From: Acanthamoeba castellanii str. Neff
Lineage: Eukaryota > Discosea > Longamoebia > Acanthamoebidae
Assembly (NCBI RefSeq): GCF_000313135.1
Contig: NW_004457453.1
Coordinates: 181,088 to 245,087 of the forward strand
DNA: 64,000 bases
Reading direction: 5' to 3'
In this document: piece by piece, positions 36,724 to 48,587 of the stretch
Layout: every line of letters starts with the position of its first letter
How positions within the stretch are numbered: position 1 is the stretch's first letter
Notes under the pieces: model-generated
Told to the model about the DNA's origin: nothing
Seen by the model: only the letters and a program-made list of their open reading frames with translations
The model's database searches: none
Program-made: the position numbers and the translations under genes

Positions 36724-38014
36724 ATGACCGCCATTGCCACCGTTGTACTTCCTTCCATGTCCTCGACCAGCGACGTCGAGAAGCCGAAGAAGAAGGGGAA
36801 GAAGAAGTTCCAGAAGATGAACGACATCAACCAGGTCGACCTGCTTTCGCTCTTCTTCGCCCAGTACCAGACCTTCGAGGAGCGGTTCCAGCTGCGACCA
36901 ACCACCACCACCACCTACGACGTCTACGAAGACGAGGCTGTTCTTCTCGAGCTGAACGTGGAGAAGATGAAGAAGAAGGACAAGGGCAAGGAGAAGATGA
37001 CCGAGGAGGAAGAGCAGGCAGCTCGCGAGGAAGAGGAGAGCGGCGAAGAAGGTCTACTCATTGACTCGCTACACGAAGACGAAGATGAAGACGACACGAG
37101 CCTGGACCTCTTCAGCGACGATCTCCACTGCTTCGACGACCAGGACGAAGTCGAGGCCTACCTCGATCTCTTCGACGACGTAGAGGCCGAGGACTACGTC
37201 AACCACTACAACCTGCCCGACCTGGACCACTACGCCGGCCTCGACTTTGACATGGTCGAGACCGACGACGACGTGGCCCTGGAGAACGAGGGCGAGCACT
37301 GGGAGCGCCGGGTCGTGTCTTCGAAGCTCGGGGGCCACGTCGTGCGACGCCACTCGCGCAGCCACAAGAAGCCGCGCGTGCGGCCCGGCCGGTGGGTCAA
37401 CGCCCGCGATGAGCGGAGGCGGTGCGAGCGCGTCGGCCTCGTGTTCGAGCAGGTGTGCGCCTACAAGGCCAACGCCACCCGCGGCCTCGAGTACCGCACC
37501 ATCGACTACCAGGCCATCCGCCAGGACGTCGTCATTCCTTCTACTTCTTCTTCTATCTTCCAAGTCCGCTACTCGCACCACTACGCGCTCATCTTCCTCG
37601 TCTTCGACCAACAACGGTCGAGTGCCGTCGTACGAGCGCGAGGTGACGTCGGCGATCGACCGGGGCAGCGTGGTCCAGTGTGGTCTGTCGGCCCAGCAGC
37701 TCAACGACCTGCTCAACCGCGAGCTTACGCCGGAGGACTACGAGCTGCTGCTCATGCTCGACTCGACGGTCAAGCCCAAGACCCTGTCGACCAACCTCAT
37801 CGACTCGTTCCCGTCGCGCACGGTGGAGCCTGGCTCGGCCCTGGTCGAGGGCGACGGCGAGCGCTGCGCGATCTGCATGTGCTCGTTCGAGGTGGGCGAG
37901 GGTGTCAAGGAGCTGCCCCGCTGCCAGCACTGCTTCCACGCCGAGTGCATCGTCCAGTGGCTCAGCACGGCCTCCACCAAGTGCCCGCTCTGCGGCTGCT
38001 CTCTCGAGTCGTGA
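36724..38014 (+). CDS. RING-H2 finger protein (probable E3 ubiquitin ligase)
   Basis: Residues 1-270 are highly charged: a Lys-rich start (EKPKKKGKKKFQKM), long acidic runs (DSLHEDEDEDDTSLDLFSDD) and a basic patch (HSRSHKKPRVRPGRW). The C-terminus has GLSAQQLNDLLNRELTPEDY, a module seen before RING domains in protists, then a RING-H2: CAICMCSFEVGEGVKELPRC, HCFHAECIVQWL and KCPLCGCSLES. All eight metal ligands are present (C, C, C, H, H, C, C, C order compatible with RING-H2). The reading frame changes by one between exon 1 and the rest. The simplest join removes 37531-37564, a 34-base GT...AG intron; total about 418 residues. AATAAA lies at 38170-38175. Confidence 0.88.
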
Positions 38015-38169
38015 ATCCACGCAACGTCGTGATCACCATCACCTCGGTCCTCTCTCTTCTTCAACATCGTCTCGCATCGGCGTGGTCGTGTTGCCGGAGG
38101 AGGACAACCTGTACACTTTTGTCTCTACACACACCTACTCGAGAACCAGCACAACAACAACAGAGCGGT

Positions 38170-38175
38170 AATAAA
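38170..38175 (+). terminator. Polyadenylation signal AATAAA of RING gene
   Basis: AATAAA occurs 156 bases after the stop codon, followed by T-rich sequence. Function inferred from position. Confidence 0.45.
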
Positions 38176-38285
38176 GCGCTTATTATTGCTACATCATCAT
38201 CACCTTGCTGAGCACTACACAACACGTGGGCAAGCTTCGAAGTAGAAGAAAATAAGAGAAGAGAAGAAGGGAACGAAGGTGGGGG

Positions 38286-39725
38286 TTAGAGGGCTGGAGA
38301 CTGGCTGGGCGTGTGGACGACACGGCGTAGCAGGAACTCGTCCTTGGCCGTGGGCGCCGCGTCGATCACCACCCCGGTGGCCACCACCTGACACGTCGCG
38401 TGAGTTGGTTGATATAAAGAAAGGATGGAGGATGAAGGTGAGAGGGAAGCTTGCGCGCGTACGTATTTGGTTTTGCCCGTGCGGGGGTCGGGCACGGAGT
38501 CGTTGCGCCACCGCGTCAGTATGAGGCGTCCGTCCTTCGTGCGCCAGAAGTTCTTCCACTGCTGTCCAGGCATCACGAATCCTGCAACACATCACCGCAC
38601 ACGCACCACACGGCGCGCACGGCACACGCACCGCACACGCAAGTTAGTGTGTTTACTTTTTTCTACTTCTGTCGGCTGCCTCAGAGATGGGCGTACGTTC
38701 GTGGTCGTCTTCGGAGTGAAGGGCGTCGAAGACGCGGCGCACGTCGGAGGTCTGGTCGGGCGGGATGAGGAGGTCGAAGAGGTCGGCGCCCTCGGCCTCC
38801 TCTGCGCAGTAGCCCGTCGCCGCCTGGCACGCCCGATTGAACCGCACGATGCGGCCGCTCGTGTTCAGAACTGATCGACACACGCACACATATAAGTGGT
38901 GAGTCAACAATAGGCCAATGGAAAGCGCCAGTTTCGGTCCAATGGCAAGCAACCATTAAAGCATGTTCAGAACATGCGCGCAACAAGTGAACATTTTCTC
39001 TTGTTCGCATTCACACCAAGTAAAAAATCAATAATATCACGAAAAGGGTATAAACGAAGAAAGAAGTAGTGAGTACCGACGACCAGGACCTCCTGGGTTT
39101 CGAGAATGCAGCGGTAGAGGGCGTTCTCCTCCTCGAGCTCGGCTACGCGGGCCTCTAGCCGCGCCACCTTCTTGCTCCTCGCGTTGTGGCCCTCTTCCTC
39201 GTCGTTTCCGTTTTCGTTTCCGTTGCCGTTGCTGCTGCCTTCCCGCGACGTCGACCCGTCATCGTTCTCCTCCTCGTCTTGCGGCATCGGCGAAGGAGGA
39301 GAAGAGGCGAACGCGGTGTGTTGGGGAGCGTCTGCCTCGATCGATCGTTTTCCTGGTTTTTTCATTCATTCATTAATTAAACACCAGAGATCGATCGATT
39401 GGTTGGTGATTTCGAGAGGTGGTCATTGTGCAGTTTGCACCCCAGCGACAAAGATGACAGCATGAGAGTTGAATGTCTAAATTGATTTTTCACGGATTGT
39501 ACACGTACGTTTGGCGGAAGGTTGAGCGGCCGACAAATCGCCGTTGGGCGTGGGCTCCTTCTTGTTCTCTTTGCCTTCCATCTCGTCAGCGCCGTCTCCG
39601 CCGTCTCTTCTTTTGCGGGTTATTCTCGCCAACGTGTTGTGGTTGGCACCACAAACAAGCGACGGACGCGACCTGGCATTTTCCTGTTCGCGTCGGCGGA
39701 TTTTTGACGGTTTTTCATTGATCAT
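38286..39725 (-). CDS. PAS-domain protein with basic/coiled-coil N-terminus
   Basis: The N-terminal exon (ending C-terminally at PSAKR) joins an exon starting KRSIEADAPQHTAF, creating a KRKR nuclear-localisation-like patch. An acidic/Asn-rich region and a leucine-zipper-like coil follow (VARLEARVAELEEENALYRC). A PAS domain comes next: LNTSGRIVRFNRACQAATGY, LFDLLIPPDQTSDVRRVFD, WKNFWRTKDGRLILTRWRND and VVATGVVIDAAP, ending SPAL at TAA 38286-38288. PAS domains sense ligands, redox or light, or mediate dimerisation. With a coil and basic patch this could be a transcriptional regulator, but no bHLH or bZIP DNA-contact pattern is clear. Start is ambiguous between ATG 39725 and ATG 39581; the longer form is given. 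Confidence 0.8.
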
Positions 39726-40156
39726 TCTATGGGGCAGTTAAGGTGGCTGTCGGCAAGAATTGAGAGCCTGCTGGTGGAACAGGTCGAGGTGGTCTGTGGA
39801 AATGAGTTGGAGGCCACGAGCACTTCACGGCTGCGGTCAAATAGATCCCGCCCAGTTTCGGCTTGGTGCCGCGCGGGGCTGCGCGCTTCGACTCCGGCCC
39901 AGTCGCCAATGCCCGCCACCCGCACGGGAAAAGAGCGGGTCCGACCACAGCGTGATCTATCCACCGTGCCCAACCTGAAGGGGATGACATCTCGCCATCC
40001 ACCCACAGAAGAAACCTCTTTCATTTCATAGCCGGCCCTGCTAGTATTACTACTTCAACATACCTCTACGGCCAGAAAAGAACGAAGAAAGGGCACCACC
40101 TCTAGCCCAGAAAAGAACGAGGATAAGCAGGAAAGAAGAACGAAAGAGACGAGAGC
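39726..40156. other. Divergent intergenic region, PAS gene and CCCH/F-box gene
   Basis: About 430 bases between two genes transcribed away from each other. Open frames exist on both strands but lack exon-like codon use or splice support. It ends in purine-rich leader sequence (40070-40155). Confidence 0.5.
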
Positions 40157-43018
40157 ATGAGCGCGCGGGCGGTGCTGCAGTTTGTGTCAGAGAGAGTGGG
40201 CGTGAGCGGAGCAGCGGGAGCCAGTGCGCGAGCGCATTCGAGCGATGGCCAGTCGACACCGCGCCCCCTGCGTCGCGGAAGCTGTCAGGCAGACGAGACG
40301 AAGAAGACCTTCGAGCGCACCGCGAAGCGCGAGGAGATGACACAAAAGAAAGCAAAAGCGAAAGCGAAAAAGAACGAAGACGATAAGGAACGAGAAGAAA
40401 AGAAGACGAAGGTGGAAACCAAGGTCGTGCGCACCGGGTGCGTGTATTTCCTGAAGGGCTGCTGCGCGCGGGGCGGGTCGTGTCCCTACGCGCACGCCAC
40501 CGAGGACCGACACAGCTCGGCTGCGGCCCAGGCCGATCAGGCCAAGGCCCAGGGCAACCTCCGCAGACATCGCTCCGCGGACGAGACCGACACCACCACT
40601 CGTGTCGACAACAACGACAACAAGAAGAAGACCAACAACGACTCCATCACCGACGATGACCAGCAGCTGCCCCGCCGCATGACCATCGAGTACGACGCCG
40701 ACGACGATGAAGAAGATGAAAAAGATGAAGACGAGCGCGACCTGGAGAGCGGTGGTAGCGAGAGCGAGGTCGAAGATGACGTGATTACAGAGGGACAGAA
40801 TGTAGAGGAGGCGGAGAAGGTGGACTTCTTCGAGGAGCTGCCGCCTGAGCTGGTGTGGCTCGTGGCCGGGCGGCTGGAGCACCAGGACTTGGGCCGGCTG
40901 GCGTCGACGTGCCACAGAATGGCCGGCCTGGTGTCGGACCCGCGACTGTGGAAGCTCAACTACGAGCGGGCCTGGGGAGCTTCGTCTACCACCGACCTCC
41001 AATCGGACGCGTCAGCCTCGGGCAGCGGCGTCCAATCGGCGAGTGCTGGGAATAGCCGGGACCAATCGACGTCGGCGGAGAATTCGGTGGAAGATAACTC
41101 CGAGGGGCTGGGGGACGATGTGGAAGAGCGAGGGAAGGAGATCGGAGAAGGAATGCGAGGAGGCCCGCTGGCTGGTGATGACGTCAGCAGCCCGTCTTCA
41201 TCATCCGACGTCGACCGCGAGAGCGGCAGCGAAGACGAAGGCGTTGGACCTGGTCGACGTCACCACCACCTTTACGGCACCAAAAAGAACGAAGACGTTC
41301 AGGTAGAGGTCGAGGTGGTGCGAATGACTGAGAGAAAGAGCGAAGCGAAGGCGGCGGCGGCGGAGAAGGCCGAGCGCGATTGGAGGGAGGAGTACCGGGC
41401 GAGGCTCGAGTACGAGCACCGCGGGTGGAAGGCCAAGAACATCCAGCGGCTCTCGAAGAAGGTGACCAACGTGGAGACCCACCACAACGCCACCTTCATC
41501 ACCTCCCTCGCCGTCAATCGGCCGCCCATCCTCGAACCCGCCAAGATGACCAAGGTATCGCCGCTGTGTGTCTCGTGTGGTTGTCTCGTGTGCGTGTGCG
41601 TGTGCGTGTGCGTGTGCGTGTGCGTGTGCGGTGTTCTGGCTAATGTGGGCGTGGGACGAATGCTCAGGTGAAGGCGTCGTGTTTCGTGCTGGTGGTGGAT
41701 CGAATGACGTCATCGCTCCACCGCAAGGACGACTACCTGGCCATCGCGCCCAACTGGGAGCTCGACAATGGTACGAACACTCCGGCGAGACCGCACTCGC
41801 CCACAAAGACACCACTCCCGCGGCACGCACACCTCATCAACGCTGTGGCGGGAGCAGGAATCGTGCGAGTGATCGAGATGAAGTCGTACAAGAAGAAGAA
41901 GACCGTCATCCTCCGGCCTCACGCCATCGCCTCGCCCCTCCTCGCCCGCTTCTCCTCGGCCCACGGCGACGGGCGCATGGCCATCGGTACGCCATACAAC
42001 CTCGCTCGGACCCGCCTTCCGCCAACTCAACCGTGCGCGTGGCCGTGTGGCGTTGCGTGCGTGCGTGTGTGCGTGTGTGTCCATGTCTTGTAGCGCCCCT
42101 GCAAGAGCCCGGAGTCGTGGAGGTGTGGGACTGGGCCAACGACCGGATGCTGCACCAGTTCCCCGTATCGAGCCATGCCACGGCCTGGACTTTTGCTACA
42201 ACGACATCATTCTGGGCGACGGTAAGCTGTCATGTTGTTGTAGATGCACTTTTGGCGGTGGAAGAGTGGTGCTGACGTGGCCTGTCAGCGTCTGGTCCGG
42301 TCGCGATCTACGACGTGCGCCGGCAAGCCAGCGCGCCGACGAGTGTGCTAAGTGGGCACACGGACAAGGTGACGTGCATGCAGCGACGTGACGAGATGTT
42401 GGCCACCGGATCAGGCGACGGTGCGTTGCAGCCCGCATTCCAATATCATTTCATTCCCTTCATTCCAAGAAGTGAAAGCGCCTAATGAAGGCTCGAATGC
42501 GATCAGGCACGGTGAGGGTGTGGGATCTGCGGCAGAGGTCGACGCCCATGTTCCAGCTCGAGGGCCACTCGATCTCGTTCGTGTCATCGCTGCAGTTCGA
42601 CAGCCAGAAGCTGATCTTCTCCGCCGTGCACAGTCCGCCCAACCACTACTTTTGGCAGAACGCCCGCGACAGGAACCCCTTCCGGTACTCACCTTCATCA
42701 TCATCACCTTCTTCTTCATCGTCATCGGTCACTAACATTTTCTGCAGCCACCAAATGTTGCACGTGTGGAATGCGCGCACCTTCGAGTTCTGGAACAGTC
42801 TGGACTTCTCCAAGGCACCAACTGCAGCACTGATCGTTGTTCTGGGGTCGTTAAGTGGAGTGCTGATGCTCATGATTTGCTTGGGCGGCGTGCAGGAGTG
42901 CACTGAGGCCACGTCGCCGATGTCGTTCGACTTCGAGGGCAACTTCCTGGTGGTGGGCGTGCCGCGGCAGGTCGTGATGCTCAACTTTTACAACAACGCC
43001 CACTGCATCGAGTCGTAG
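40157..43018 (+). CDS. CCCH zinc finger + F-box + WD40 repeat protein
   Basis: Exon 1 (40157 to about 41554) encodes a basic/Lys-rich region and a CCCH finger, CVYFLKGCCARGGSCPYAH (C-x7-C-x5-C-x3-H), near residues 96-114. Acidic linkers follow, then an F-box, FFEELPPELVWLVAGRLEHQ, then DLGRLASTCHRMAGLVSDPR and LWKLNYERAW, near residues 223-270. Later exons give WD40 blades: GVVEVWDWANDRMLHQFPVS, PVAIYDVRRQASAPTSVLSG, then HTDKVTCMQRRDEMLATGSGD, and GTVRVWDLRQRSTPMFQLEG. The last exon ends NFYNNAHCIES at TAG. F-box/WD40 proteins such as Cdc4/FBXW7 are substrate receptors of SCF ligases; CCCH fingers usually bind RNA. The combination suggests an RNA-linked ubiquitin receptor (inference). (CGTGTG)n fills the first intron. 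Confidence 0.87.
41585..41633. repeat. (CGTGTG)n microsatellite in first intron of the CCCH/F-box gene
   Basis: Seven to eight CGTGTG hexamers, just after the donor at about 41555. Confidence 0.92.
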
Positions 43019-43221
43019 CAGCAACACAAAAGCATGTGAGCGTTCATGTGTGCACATTCCTCTCCACGTGTTTGCGTTTGAATGTAAACTTAACACTTTG
43101 TTTCCCTCTACAACATTCCACACATTCTTCCTCCCGAAATTTCCTCGAACTCATCATTTCCACGCCCAGCACCAACATTAAATAAAACCAAACCAACACC
43201 ACAACAACCGTAAAGAACGAC

Positions 43222-45028
43222 ATGATGGCCACACTCGATAAGCCATCCACCCCTGGCACTCGCACCAGCGATGGGGGTGGTGCGCCCCCGCCCGGTTTGA
43301 TGTATGGGGCGGTCTATGGCGCATTTGGGGCCATGCAGCCCTTTCTCGCTGTTCAGCTGGAGAAGGAGCGCGGCCTCACCGCATCGCACCTGGGCCGGCT
43401 GGCGTCGGCCTGCGCTCTGGCCTCGTTCGTGTCGTCGGCCGTGGCGTCGGTCACCGCCGACCGCACGCGTCGCCATCGGGACCTCCTACGTGGCGCGTGC
43501 CTCCTGGCCGCCTCCCTGGCGCCCCTCCTCCCCCTCCTCCCCGCGTCTCCCCTCCCCCTCTGCTTCCTCGTCCTTCTCCTTGTACCTTCCTGCCACCCCA
43601 TTTCATTTTGGTTTTTTGTGTTTCTTTTTTTTTGTTGTTGTCTTTTATTTTTTATTTATCATTTATAATTATTTAATTATTGTCTTTTGCGCGTTTGGGC
43701 GCTGACTCTTGCTTGTGAAACACAGAACATTGTGTGGTCGCCGATCGTGCCGTTGGTTCGCTCACCGCACACGCACCACCGCACACGCACCACCGCACAC
43801 GACCGTACTGACATTTAACCGGGGCGCGACAGGTCGACGATGCGGTGATGGAGGATCTCGGAGCGGCCAACAAGAAGCACGAGTACGGCAGGCACCGCAT
43901 GTGGGGCTCCATCGGATTCGGAGGTACCCCTCTGGCTGCCCAATTCGACCCCACATCATCGTACACTGACGCGCGCACCACACGCGACACGACACGACAC
44001 GACCAACGACACGACACGACCAACGACACGACATGCAAAACACGATACAACAGTGGCTTCGGGACTGATGGGGTGGTGGCTCACGTTCCACGAGTGGGTG
44101 TGGTCGCTGTGGGTGTTCGCCGCGGCGATGGTGGGCCTGGCCTCCATCTTCCACTACTCCAACATGCGCTTCCCCACCGGCCGGCCGCAGGTCCAGTACG
44201 CCCAGATCCTCACCCTCCTCACCTCCTTCCGGTACGCACCAGAGACCGGCCTTGTCCTGGTCACGCTGACGTGGCTTTCTTTCATCTTTTTTATTTACTT
44301 AATTTTCTTTGCTGACGTGGCTCTGCACAAAAAACACAGCTTCCAGTGCTTCTTGGCGGCGATCTTCGTGTTCGGGCTGAGCCACAGCGTGGCGAGCGGC
44401 TTCCTGTTTCTGTTCCTGAGGGACCTGGGGGCCACTGAGTCGCTGATGGGTGTGGCGACCATCGCGCAGACCCTGGCCGAGATCCCGGTCATGTTCTGGA
44501 GCGGCCACATGCTGAGCCGCTACGGATCGCGCGCGGTGATTGTCGCCTCGATGGTACTCTACGGCCTCCGCATGCTCGGCACCACCTTCCTCTCCCCCGA
44601 CAACACCACCGCCCTCGTCCTCCCGCTGCAGCTCCTGGGTGGCCTCGCCTTTGGGTACGAAATGACACACGACAAGAAACACGACACGAGTATGTGGCAC
44701 ATAGGTGTGGAATGTGGCTCACAACCATGTGGAATGTTGGGCTATTAGATTGGCGTGGCCGGCGGGGCTCAATCATGTGAACGCGCTGGCGGCGTCGATC
44801 GCGTCGCCGTCGCTGGGCGCCACGGCGCAGGTGGTGGGCTCGGGCGTGTTCGGCAGCCTGAGCGGCTTCGTGGGCGGTCTGGTGGGCGGCTGGGCCTACC
44901 AGGCGCTCGGGCCTCGCCAGCTCTTCCACGGCCTGGGCGTCCTCCTCATCTCCACCGCCATCTGCTTCTTCCTCATCGAACGCGCCATCACCCCTTCACG
45001 CAATGAAAGCGACACCAGAGCCAAATAA
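43222..45028 (+). CDS. Major facilitator superfamily transporter (MFS_1-like / MFSD6-type)
   Basis: The N-terminus after a short polar tail gives LMYGAVYGAFGAMQPFLAVQ, then LGRLASACALASFVSSAVAS and the loop VTADRTRRHRD, the A-like motif between helices 2 and 3. The central signature YGRHRMWGSIGFG is typical of LacY-like MFS_1 proteins. Further helices are VWSLWVFAAAMVGLASIF, FQCFLAAIFVFGLSHSVASG, then FLFLFLRDLGATESLMGV, VIVASMVLYGLRMLG and LLISTAICFFLIERA. Twelve helices are plausible. It would sit in the plasma or vacuolar membrane; the substrate is unknown (relatives carry nucleosides, sugars or peptides). Seven or so exons. The poly(A) signal AATAAA overlaps the stop TAA at 45026-45028. 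Introns near 43590-43835 and 43926-44053 are only loosely placed. Confidence 0.85.
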
Positions 45029-45277
45029 AGCGTCCTGTCGCTGATCAGCCCTTTTTATTTCGTTTTTTTGGCGCCTCGCTCCTTATGAAGATGTCATTTC
45101 GCAATATTTGATTGAGGCAGACATGTTATCTGGCAGCTCAGAAGGGGTCCTTGACCTCAAAAGAGGCAATGATCTAGTTTGAATAGGAAGCACAGCATAA
45201 CAAATCCCAATTCTCAACATTCTCATGCTCTGAAGGATGGAATTGACCAAGTGGGCAGCAGGCCAAGAAATCCATTC
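45029..45277. other. Convergent spacer, CpG-free
   Basis: Between the MFS (+) and glucanase-like (-) stops. There is no CpG from 45102 to 45298. No gene is seen; it is likely 3' UTR of both genes. Confidence 0.55.
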
Positions 45278-48200
45278 TCATTTAGGAGAATATTTGGGCG
45301 TCTGGCAGTGGGAGAAATCGCCCAGGGGCGCGGTGGGGATGGTGGCACGGGGCAGGGCGAAGGCCAGAGACTCGCCCGCAAGGGAAGGGAACACGCGGCT
45401 CCACTCCCGGTCCACCACATCGTAGAACCGCTGGTAGCTGGAGTGACAAGCACATCGTCAACTGTTTGATCAATGGCGCTGGATGAATGAAACGAGTGAA
45501 ACGTACTTGCCCTCCTTCTTCAGGATCTTGCTGATAACGGGCGCGATGCCACCGGTCATGGCCAGCACGGTGGTGATCTTACTGTCCTGTACAACAATAT
45601 TAGGTTCAACGAATTTAAAAACAAATGACTTATAACAAATAACAAGAGGCTATAATAAAGCGGATTGGGGGTAGAGAGGCGAGAAACGAACCCAGGTGAC
45701 GACCGGGGAGATGGCGGTGCCGGTGATGTTGATGGCCTCGGTCGTGCCGAACGGGCCTTGCATGCGACCTCCGCTCAGCATCACGTGGTACCACGCAGCC
45801 GCCACGTCCTCTGCACCACCCAAACATAGCCATCTATGTTACAATATGTTGAACATATTCATATAATGTGGCGTTCGGAAGACTCTTCGGCCGAAGAGAG
45901 TGGTGGCGGTACCGCTGGCAAGGAACATGGGGAAGGCGCCATAGGGGGTGACGACCGAAGTGGAGGCGATCTCTTCGAAGGCGATCTCGCGGATGCCCGT
46001 CGCGCCCATGTAGTCCGGAATGTTCTCGTCTGTTTCCATGCAACCATCAACATTAGATGCATATGCAAAAATATAAAAATAAATAAACTGATAATAAAGG
46101 AGGTGATGGTGGCACTTACTCTTCGATACGTCGTTCACGGAAGCCAAAAGACCCTGCAGGTTGTTGGCATGCAACAACAAACATCAACACATGATTGGCG
46201 CATGTGTGTCGACACAATACGTGGATTGGTGGAGCACACGTACGGGGATACCCTTGAGGGCAGAGTTCCAGGTGCGCGCTCGCTCTCCGTTGAGGAAGAC
46301 GCGCTTGTTGATGGGCACCTCCAGATAGGGCATCTCCAGATACTTCCACTGTACCGCACAACACGACGCCACCGATGGGCTAAGGCAATCGCACACGCCA
46401 AACACGCACGACACACACGACACACACACGACGAGGTACCTGCTCGTGGGAGGAGAACCACCAGCCGCGCTGGACGGTGATCGGGCCGGAGGGCGTGTGG
46501 TACTTGACGGCCTGCAGCAGCTCCCGCTTGTACACCCACATCTTCTCCCTGTGTGGAGTGGGGTTTGGCCTCAGCACAGGTGCCTGTGACCGCTCTCATA
46601 CGCACACGCACACGCACACGCACACACACACGCACACGCACACGCACACGCACACACCCGGAGACGCACCTCTCGGCGGGGTCGTGCGCCATCGAGTAGA
46701 GGTCAACGAAGAAGGTGAACAGCTCGCCCTCATAGGGGTCATCGAGATAGCCAACCTGGTGCACGCGCGAGTATGCCGATTATTCAATCGTTACCAGAGG
46801 CTGGCGGTGATGCTTACCTGGGGAGGACCGTAGTAGTTGCCGGGCGAGGGCGGAGCGCTCATGTTGGCGATCACGGTCACCGTGCGAAGCCTGCCTTCGC
46901 CCGCGTAGAACACCAGCAACGCGTTCTTGGCCAGCATGTCGACGTAGTTCTGGCGGCCATGACATGGCACGGCCACCAACCGTTGATCAGTCGCGGCCAG
47001 CAACCAACTGACCGATGGTGATGGTAATGAATTGGAGGGGGGGCAGGTGGGTACCAAGTAGCGCTTGGCCAGGGTGGGCTGCTCTCGCTGCTCGAGGGCC
47101 TCCACGGCCGCCTTCAACGCCCACACCCACTCGCCGTTGTCCAAGCTCGGAACGCGCGACGTCTGCAACCCACCCATCCACCATACACATTTTGTCACTC
47201 ATACCTTCTACGCGTGTCGTGTGTCGTGTGTCGTGTGTCGTGTGTCGTGTGTCGTGTGTCGTGTGTCGTGTGTCGTGTGTCGTGTGTCGTGTGTCGTGTG
47301 TCGTGTGTCGTGTGTCGTGTGTCGTGTGTCGTGTGTCGTGTGTCGTGTGTGCCGTGTGGAGGGAGATGTGTGTTGTACCCAGCCAGGGGGGATGGGGAAG
47401 AGGCTCGAGTCGGTGATCACGTACCAGGGCAGATAGCCTGCGACGACGTGCACGAGCAGTGGTCAGACCATATACTAAAAAGGGGGAAACCTGGTGGTGG
47501 GTGATGGTACCGCCATAGCCGGGGTACTGGGCGTTGAAGCGTTCGTAGGCGTTCATCTTCTTCTGGAGGATGTCGATGGCCAGCTCGTCCACCGACTGGC
47601 CAGCCTTCTCGGCCGACACATTGAAGAACAGCCTGGCCCTATACATCGCACACGACACGTAACGCACGACACGACACGACGCGCCGCACGACACATGACA
47701 CACAGGTGAGACGCGGTGTGGGTAGAAGGGGAGGGGACGGGGCTCGAACCGTTCGTTGCCGAGGAGCGAGAGAGCGAGGAGGGCCACGTGGACGGACTCC
47801 TTGGAGGGCGCGCTGAAGTTGTGAATGGGCGGCATCAACTCGCCGCTCTGGTAGTTGATCGTGTGCCCGTCGTACGTCAGGCCTTGACCGCACGCAACAC
47901 ACAACACGACACGCAGCACACGACACACAACATGGGCGAAATAAAAAAGTAAACCAATCAGATCACGGCAAAAGTTAACAATAAGCGTGTTTTGATTGGG
48001 GATTGGGCGAAGAATAGAGCACCAAGCCGCGAGGTCGGAGTGGAAAGAGGAGAGGAAGAAGATGCGGTGGAGGTGGAAGTGGGTGGAGGTGCGACTTACC
48101 GGAGTGGTGGTTGTAGCCGATCTCGTGGAAGTGGCCCTCGTGGTAGATGGCCGAGTCAATGAAGGAGCGGCGGGCCTCCTCGTCGTGCAGCAGCTCGCCC

Positions 48201-48410
48201 ATGGTGTAGAGCGGCGCGAACCTGCACGGCGGCGGCCACGTTCCCTTCGGGGGAGCTGCCGCGCTCAGCCCTGCTTAACCCCCCCCCCCGGTACGGCAAT
48301 GTAGTTCACTATTTTTAAAACTAGAACAACGAAACGAAAGGTGAGGAGGGCGAACCGACAAAGGCAAGAGCGAGTACAACCAACAAAAAGCAAGTCGAGC
48401 CCTGACGCAT
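45278..48410 (-). CDS. Secreted glycoside hydrolase, GH162 (endo-beta-1,2-glucanase)-like
   Basis: Exon 1 (48356-48410) encodes a signal peptide, MRQGSTCFLLVVLALAFVG, and joins exon 2 (from 48270) as LSAAAPPKGTWPPPCRFAPL. The mature protein includes YHEGHFHEIGYNHHSG, LTYDGHTINYQSGE, HNFSAPSKESVHVALLAL, GWWFSSHEQWKYLEMPYL, KGIPGLLASVND, SVVTPYGAFPMFLASG, AWYHVMLSGGRMQGPFGTTE and SPVVTWDSKITTVLAMTGGI. It ends QTPKYSPK at TGA 45278-45280. The order and spacing of the late motifs recall the eukaryotic GH162 family, (alpha/alpha)6 enzymes cutting beta-1,2-glucan. This is from memory of the family and not verified. N-glycosylation sequons (NFS, NVS, NMS) are present. About fourteen exons; one intron holds a 19-20-copy 7-bp array. 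Confidence 0.72.
46598..46662. repeat. (CACACG)n microsatellite, intronic
   Basis: About ten CACACG/CACACA units in the intron between exons ending near 46555 and starting near 46671 of the glucanase-like gene. Confidence 0.93.
47213..47350. repeat. 7-bp tandem array CGTGTGT x19-20, intronic
   Basis: The longest such array in the window, perfect throughout, inside a minus-strand intron of the glucanase-like gene (47163-47378). Transcribed strand reads ACACACG. Confidence 0.97.
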
Positions 48411-48587
48411 GGCTTGTGTGAGGCCTTTTGGTTGTACGCAGGAAGAAGAACCCAAGCCATCGCCCAATTGGGAACTTTCTGTCAAGAAATTAATATGGCA
48501 AGAGAAATAAAAAAGAAAAGTTTTTCTTTTTTTCTATTGCGCAGAAGCAAAACTGATGAAGCGGACAGAGAAGAGCAGAGACGATGC

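Noticed and set aside
37069..37716. Minus-strand Val/Asp/Leu-rich open frame opposite the RING gene
   Set aside because: Antisense to acidic codons, with no start context or homology; the plus strand carries the RING domain.
42411..42725. Minus-strand frames within the WD40 region
   Set aside because: Overlap the well-supported plus-strand WD40 exons and lack domains.
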